Origin: Actinobacteria bacterium ATB1
GTDB lineage: Bacteria > Actinomycetota > Acidimicrobiia > UBA2766
Length of the DNA: 6,369 nt
Assembly: GCA_021404985.1 (NCBI GenBank)
Contig: QWHP01000179.1
Location: forward strand, 1-6,369
Direction of reading: 5' to 3'
Part shown: positions 6,315 through 6,369 of the stretch, piece after piece
Numbering within the stretch: position 1 is the stretch's first letter
Layout of the letters: each line of letters starts with the position of its first letter
Program-made: the position numbers and the translations under genes
Notes under the pieces: model-generated
The model's database searches: none
Told to the model about the DNA's origin: nothing
What the model saw: the letters and a program-made list of their open reading frames with translations, nothing else

Positions 6315-6369
6315 CGATCGACAACGTCGACCTCTGGTCATACCTGAACGCCGAACTCACCGATCCCGA
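6296..6369 (+). CDS. Possible start of a downstream gene (partial, uncertain)
   Basis: After the sulfatase stop, one plus-strand frame reads IDNVDLWSYLNAELTDP to the window edge with the GC-rich third positions expected of coding DNA. No ATG or GTG is available close by. The nearest possible starts are TTG at 6296 (overlapping the sulfatase end) and CTG at 6311. AAGGA at 6306-6310 is an SD-like sequence, but it touches the CTG and does not suit it. The family is not recognised. It could equally be intergenic, since two other frames are also open over this short distance. Confidence 0.3.
   Translation, partial: MVPEGLTIDNVDLWSYLNAELTDP

Noticed and set aside
4212..6341. A 709-codon open frame on the minus strand opposite the sulfatase
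   Set aside because: It is antisense to a gene with clear catalytic motifs and has no recognisable domain. Long antisense frames are usual in G+C-rich coding DNA.

Overview
The window is G+C-rich DNA (about two-thirds G+C by eye). It has strong GC bias at third codon positions, GTG and TTG starts behind good Shine-Dalgarno (SD) sequences, and protein families typical of high-GC Gram-positive bacteria. It is most likely from an actinobacterium (Actinomycetota); genus cannot be read from the sequence. No RNA genes, CRISPR array, insertion sequence or attachment site were seen.

Layout: (1) Positions 1-579, minus strand: a DUF6325-type acidic protein of 146 aa (139-579), followed by the first 25 codons of a small hydrophobic protein (1-75) that runs off the left edge. 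(2) Positions 580-914: a divergent intergenic region of about 335 bp with unusually dense structure. It holds an 8-bp direct repeat, a 14-bp perfect palindrome, a dyad with 12-bp arms, and three 25-bp tandem repeats that run almost up to the next gene's start. (3) 915-3140, plus strand: a large MalT/LAL-type LuxR regulator of 741 aa, with an N-terminal P-loop ATPase and a C-terminal LuxR helix-turn-helix. (4) 3266-3715: a second, paralogous DUF6325 protein of 149 aa. (5) 3726-3890: a 54-aa protein homologous to the partial one at the left edge. (6) 3960-6314: a 784-aa arylsulfatase with an intact formylglycine motif and no signal peptide. (7) 6315-6369: downstream sequence that may hold the start of another gene.

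The main point is that the same two-gene module (DUF6325 protein, then a small Ala/Val/Arg-rich protein) occurs twice. One copy lies on each side of the regulator, and the copies point away from each other. The simplest reading is that the LuxR-type ATPase senses a signal and controls both modules, and that the sulfatase belongs to the right-hand unit (regulator, DUF6325, small protein, sulfatase; all plus strand, with gaps of 125, 10 and 69 bp). The function of DUF6325 is not established. The system as a whole looks like an uncharacterised stress or nutrient-response cassette; that role is inference.
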